Below, piece after piece: positions 13,808-16,336 of a DNA stretch of 16,336 nucleotides. Both the position numbers and the translations under genes were made by a program. The first letter of the stretch is position 1. Every line of letters starts with the position of its first letter. The notes beneath the pieces were generated by a model, which saw only the letters and a program-made list of their open reading frames with translations, was not told the DNA's origin and did no database searches. This stretch comes from an uncultured Erysipelotrichaceae bacterium (lineage in GTDB: Bacteria > Bacillota_I > Bacilli_A > RF39 > UBA660), in contig CADCRC010000092.1 in NCBI GenBank assembly GCA_902803795.1, positions 1 through 16,336 on the forward strand, given 5' to 3'.

Positions 13808-16306
13808 ATGAATATATTGAAAATTTTATTTGATCATGAATATAAAGAAATGAAGCGTTTTAGAAAAATAGCAGATCAAATTTGGAATAAATGTGAAGAA
13901 TATAAAAATTTAACAGATACTCAAATTACTGCTAAGACTGAAGAATTTAAAGAAAGACTTAATAATGGTGAAAGTTTAGATGATATTATTGTTGATGCTT
14001 ATGCAAATGCTATAGAGGCAATTCATAGATCTTTAAGAGATCATGAACAAGCTCATTATGTGCAAATTTTAGGAGCTCTTGCTTTACATTATGGTAATAT
14101 TGCAGAGATGAAAACAGGTGAAGGAAAAACATTAACTGCCGTTATGCCTGCATATTTAAATGCATTAACTGGAAATGGTGTTCATATTGTTACAGTTAAT
14201 GAGTATTTGGCTACACGTGATGCTGAGTGGATGAAACCTGCTTATGAACTTTTAGGTTTGACAGTTGGTGTTAATACTCGTGAAATGAGTAAAGAAGAAA
14301 AAAAGGATGCATATAATTGTGATGTTTTATATTCTACAAATAATGAAATTGGCTTTGATTATTTAAGGGATAATATGGTTGTTAGAGCAGAAGATAGAGT
14401 TCAAAGACCTTTAAATTTTGCTATTATTGATGAAGTTGATTCGATTTTAATTGATGAAGCTAGAACACCACTTATTATTTCAGGTGGAAAAATGCAACTT
14501 GCTGATATGTATATTAAAGCTGATAACTTTGCTAAAGGTTTAAAAGAAAATGAAGATTATATTTTTGATGAGAAAACAAAAAATGTTAATTTGAATGATA
14601 GTGGTAGTGAAAAAGCTGAAAAGTATTTTAATGTTAATAATTTATATGATGTGGATAATTCAAGTGTTTTACATTTTATTAATCAAGCTCTTAGAGCTAA
14701 TTATTCAATGAAGAATGATGTGGATTATGTTGTACAAGATGATCAAGTTATAATTGTTGATCCTTTTACAGGAAGATTAATGAAAGGAAGAGCTTATTCT
14801 GATGGATTGCATCAAGCAATTGAGGCAAAAGAAAATGTTACTATTAATGAGGAAACTAAAACTGTTGCTACAATTACTTTTCAGAATTTATTTAGAATGT
14901 ATAAAAAATTGTCTGGTATGACTGGAACAGCTAAAACAGAAGAAGAAGAATTTAGAAATATATATAATATGTATGTTATTGAAATTCCTACGGATAAACC
15001 TATTAATAGAATTGATATGCCTGATTTAGTCTTTGCTAGTCGAGAAGCAAAATATAAAGCAATTATAGAATTTGTTAAAGAAAGATATGAAAATGGACAA
15101 CCTGTGTTAATTGGTACGATTGCTATAGAAACATCTGAATTAATAAGTGATTTGTTAAAACAGGCTCATATTCCTCATGAAGTTTTGAATGCAAAAAATC
15201 ATGCTAGAGAAGCAGAAATAATTGCTAATATAGGACAAAAAAAATCTGTTACTATTGCTACTAATATGGCAGGACGTGGAACAGATATTAAATTATCTCA
15301 AGAAATTCGTGATTTAGGTGGATTGTGTATTGTTGGTACTGAAAGACACGAGTCTCGTAGAATTGATAATCAGTTAAGAGGTAGAGCTGGTCGACAAGGA
15401 GATCCTGGTTATAGTCAATTTTTTGTTTCTATGAGAGATGATTTAGTTATAAGATATGGTAGTGATAGAATTGCATCTTTAATGGAAACAATGGGTCTTG
15501 GTGATCAACCTATTCAGTCAAAATCTATTACTAATTCTATTAGTCAAGCTCAAAAAAGAGTTGAAGGAAATAATTTTGATATTAGAAAATCATTACTTCA
15601 ATATGATGATGTTATGAATAATCAGAGAGATATTATTTATAAAAGAAGAAATAGAATTTTAGATTCTGATTCTATTGATGATATGGTATATGAAATTTTT
15701 AGACATCATATAGAAGATTTGGTTAATTCACATATTCCTCCTGAAGGATATTTAACAGATAAAGATAAAAGTGAAATTGTTGAATTTGCTAATGAAAATT
15801 TATTAGAAAAAAATATTGATATTAAAGATATTAATGATTTTGATCAAAATGAATTGATTGATTTCTTATTTAAAAAAGCATCTTCTGAATATGATTCTAA
15901 AACTAAGGATGTTCCTCGTGAAATTAAAGATGAATTTGAAAAAGCTATTGTTTTACAAATTTTGGATAATTATTGGATGGAGCAGATTAATTCAATGTCT
16001 CATTTAAGAGAAGGAATTTATTTAAGAGGATATGCACAACAAGATCCACTTCGTGCGTATACAATGGAAGGCTTTGATTTATTTGAGAGTATGATGCAAA
16101 AAATAGATAAAGATACAACTATTATGCTTTTAAAGGCTAGAGTTGAAAGAGTAGAAAGAAAAGAAAATAATCAAAATTTATATACAAATGATGATAAGTC
16201 TGATGAAATAAAAAAGAAGCCTGTAAAGAAAACAAATAAAGTAGGACGTAATGATCCTTGTCCATGTGGCTCAGGTAAGAAGTACAAACAATGTCATGGA
16301 AAATAG
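13808..16306 (+). CDS. secA: preprotein translocase ATPase SecA
   Basis: The 832-residue SecA motor drives preproteins through SecYEG by ATP hydrolysis. The N-terminus is MNILKILFDHEYKEMKRF. Walker A is MKTGEGKT (101-108) and the DEAD-type Walker B DEVD is at 208-211, followed by SILIDEARTPLIISG. The second helicase lobe has TNMAGRGTDI and QLRGRAGRQGDPG. The C-terminal zinc motif is intact (Cys818, Cys820, Cys829, His830), the SecB/ribosome-binding tail. Length is normal for Firmicutes SecA (about 840). The stop is TAG, the only one in the window; all other genes end in TAA. prfB often follows secA in Bacilli, but only 30 nt remain here. Confidence 0.99.
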   Translation: MNILKILFDHEYKEMKRFRKIADQIWNKCEEYKNLTDTQITAKTEEFKERLNNGESLDDIIVDAYANAIEAIHRSLRDHEQAHYVQILGALALHYGNIAEMKTGEGKTLTAVMPAYLNALTGNGVHIVTVNEYLATRDAEWMKPAYELLGLTVGVNTREMSKEEKKDAYNCDVLYSTNNEIGFDYLRDNMVVRAEDRVQRPLNFAIIDEVDSILIDEARTPLIISGGKMQLADMYIKADNFAKGLKENEDYIFDEKTKNVNLNDSGSEKAEKYFNVNNLYDVDNSSVLHFINQALRANYSMKNDVDYVVQDDQVIIVDPFTGRLMKGRAYSDGLHQAIEAKENVTINEETKTVATITFQNLFRMYKKLSGMTGTAKTEEEEFRNIYNMYVIEIPTDKPINRIDMPDLVFASREAKYKAIIEFVKERYENGQPVLIGTIAIETSELISDLLKQAHIPHEVLNAKNHAREAEIIANIGQKKSVTIATNMAGRGTDIKLSQEIRDLGGLCIVGTERHESRRIDNQLRGRAGRQGDPGYSQFFVSMRDDLVIRYGSDRIASLMETMGLGDQPIQSKSITNSISQAQKRVEGNNFDIRKSLLQYDDVMNNQRDIIYKRRNRILDSDSIDDMVYEIFRHHIEDLVNSHIPPEGYLTDKDKSEIVEFANENLLEKNIDIKDINDFDQNELIDFLFKKASSEYDSKTKDVPREIKDEFEKAIVLQILDNYWMEQINSMSHLREGIYLRGYAQQDPLRAYTMEGFDLFESMMQKIDKDTTIMLLKARVERVERKENNQNLYTNDDKSDEIKKKPVKKTNKVGRNDPCPCGSGKKYKQCHGK

Positions 16307-16336
16307 CCGTAAAATAAGGCTTTGAGAAAATTTATG

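Noticed and set aside
16305..16321. Hairpin AGCC/GGCT after secA as terminator
   Set aside because: It has only four pairs, a 9-nt loop and three T residues, too weak to call.
16320..16336. Start of prfB or its CTTTGA frameshift site
   Set aside because: CTTTGA occurs at 16320-16325 and an ATG at 16334, but the frameshift site should lie about 25 codons into prfB, and too little sequence remains to judge.

Overview
The window comes from a strongly AT-rich, low-GC Gram-positive-type bacterium, most likely an uncultured member of the Bacilli/Mollicutes neighbourhood (RF39- or Erysipelotrichia-like; the exact lineage cannot be fixed from this sequence). Evidence: Arg is mostly AGA and Leu mostly TTA; Shine-Dalgarno (SD) sites are strong; the gene neighbourhoods are Firmicutes-type (rsmC-rpoB-rpoC; rpsF-ssb-rpsR; tagO/hpf/secA); and RpoB carries Asn at the rifampicin position 526 (E. 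coli numbering), as described for Mollicutes. It is not a wall-less, code-4 mycoplasma: no in-frame TGA occurs, Trp is TGG, and a TagO-type polyprenyl-phosphate sugar-1-phosphate transferase is present.

Layout. (1) 1-8038, plus strand: a sigma-A promoter and a 5' leader hairpin, then rsmC, rpoB and rpoC, which is the distal part of the usual rplJL-rpoBC cluster. (2) 8039-8603: 565 nt without a protein gene. It holds an apparently independent minus-strand non-coding RNA of about 415 nt with a near-consensus promoter and a clean intrinsic terminator, followed upstream by the terminator of the next operon. (3) 8604-9969, minus strand: the rpsF-ssb-rpsR operon, headed by a compact three-way-junction leader that pairs with the rpsF SD site, a candidate S6:S18 autoregulatory element. 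(4) 9997-11781, plus strand: tagO and the long-form hibernation factor hpf, each with its own extended -10 promoter, closed by a terminator. (5) 11780-13757, minus strand: a two-gene membrane module, a tandem zinc-ribbon/TM protein followed by a TPM-domain/TM protein, resembling YdjG-YdjH of the Bacillus PspA operon. (6) 13756-16306, plus strand: secA, complete with its C-terminal zinc motif, divergent from the module with nearly abutting promoters.

Functionally this is core information processing: transcription (RpoB/RpoC), ribosome make-up and hibernation (S6, S18, HPF, RsmC-like methylase), single-strand DNA protection (SSB), envelope precursor synthesis (TagO-like), protein export (SecA) and a probable envelope-stress pair. 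Expression seems to rest on individual sigma-A promoters plus RNA structures. The most novel item is the unidentified minus-strand RNA between rpoC and rpsR.
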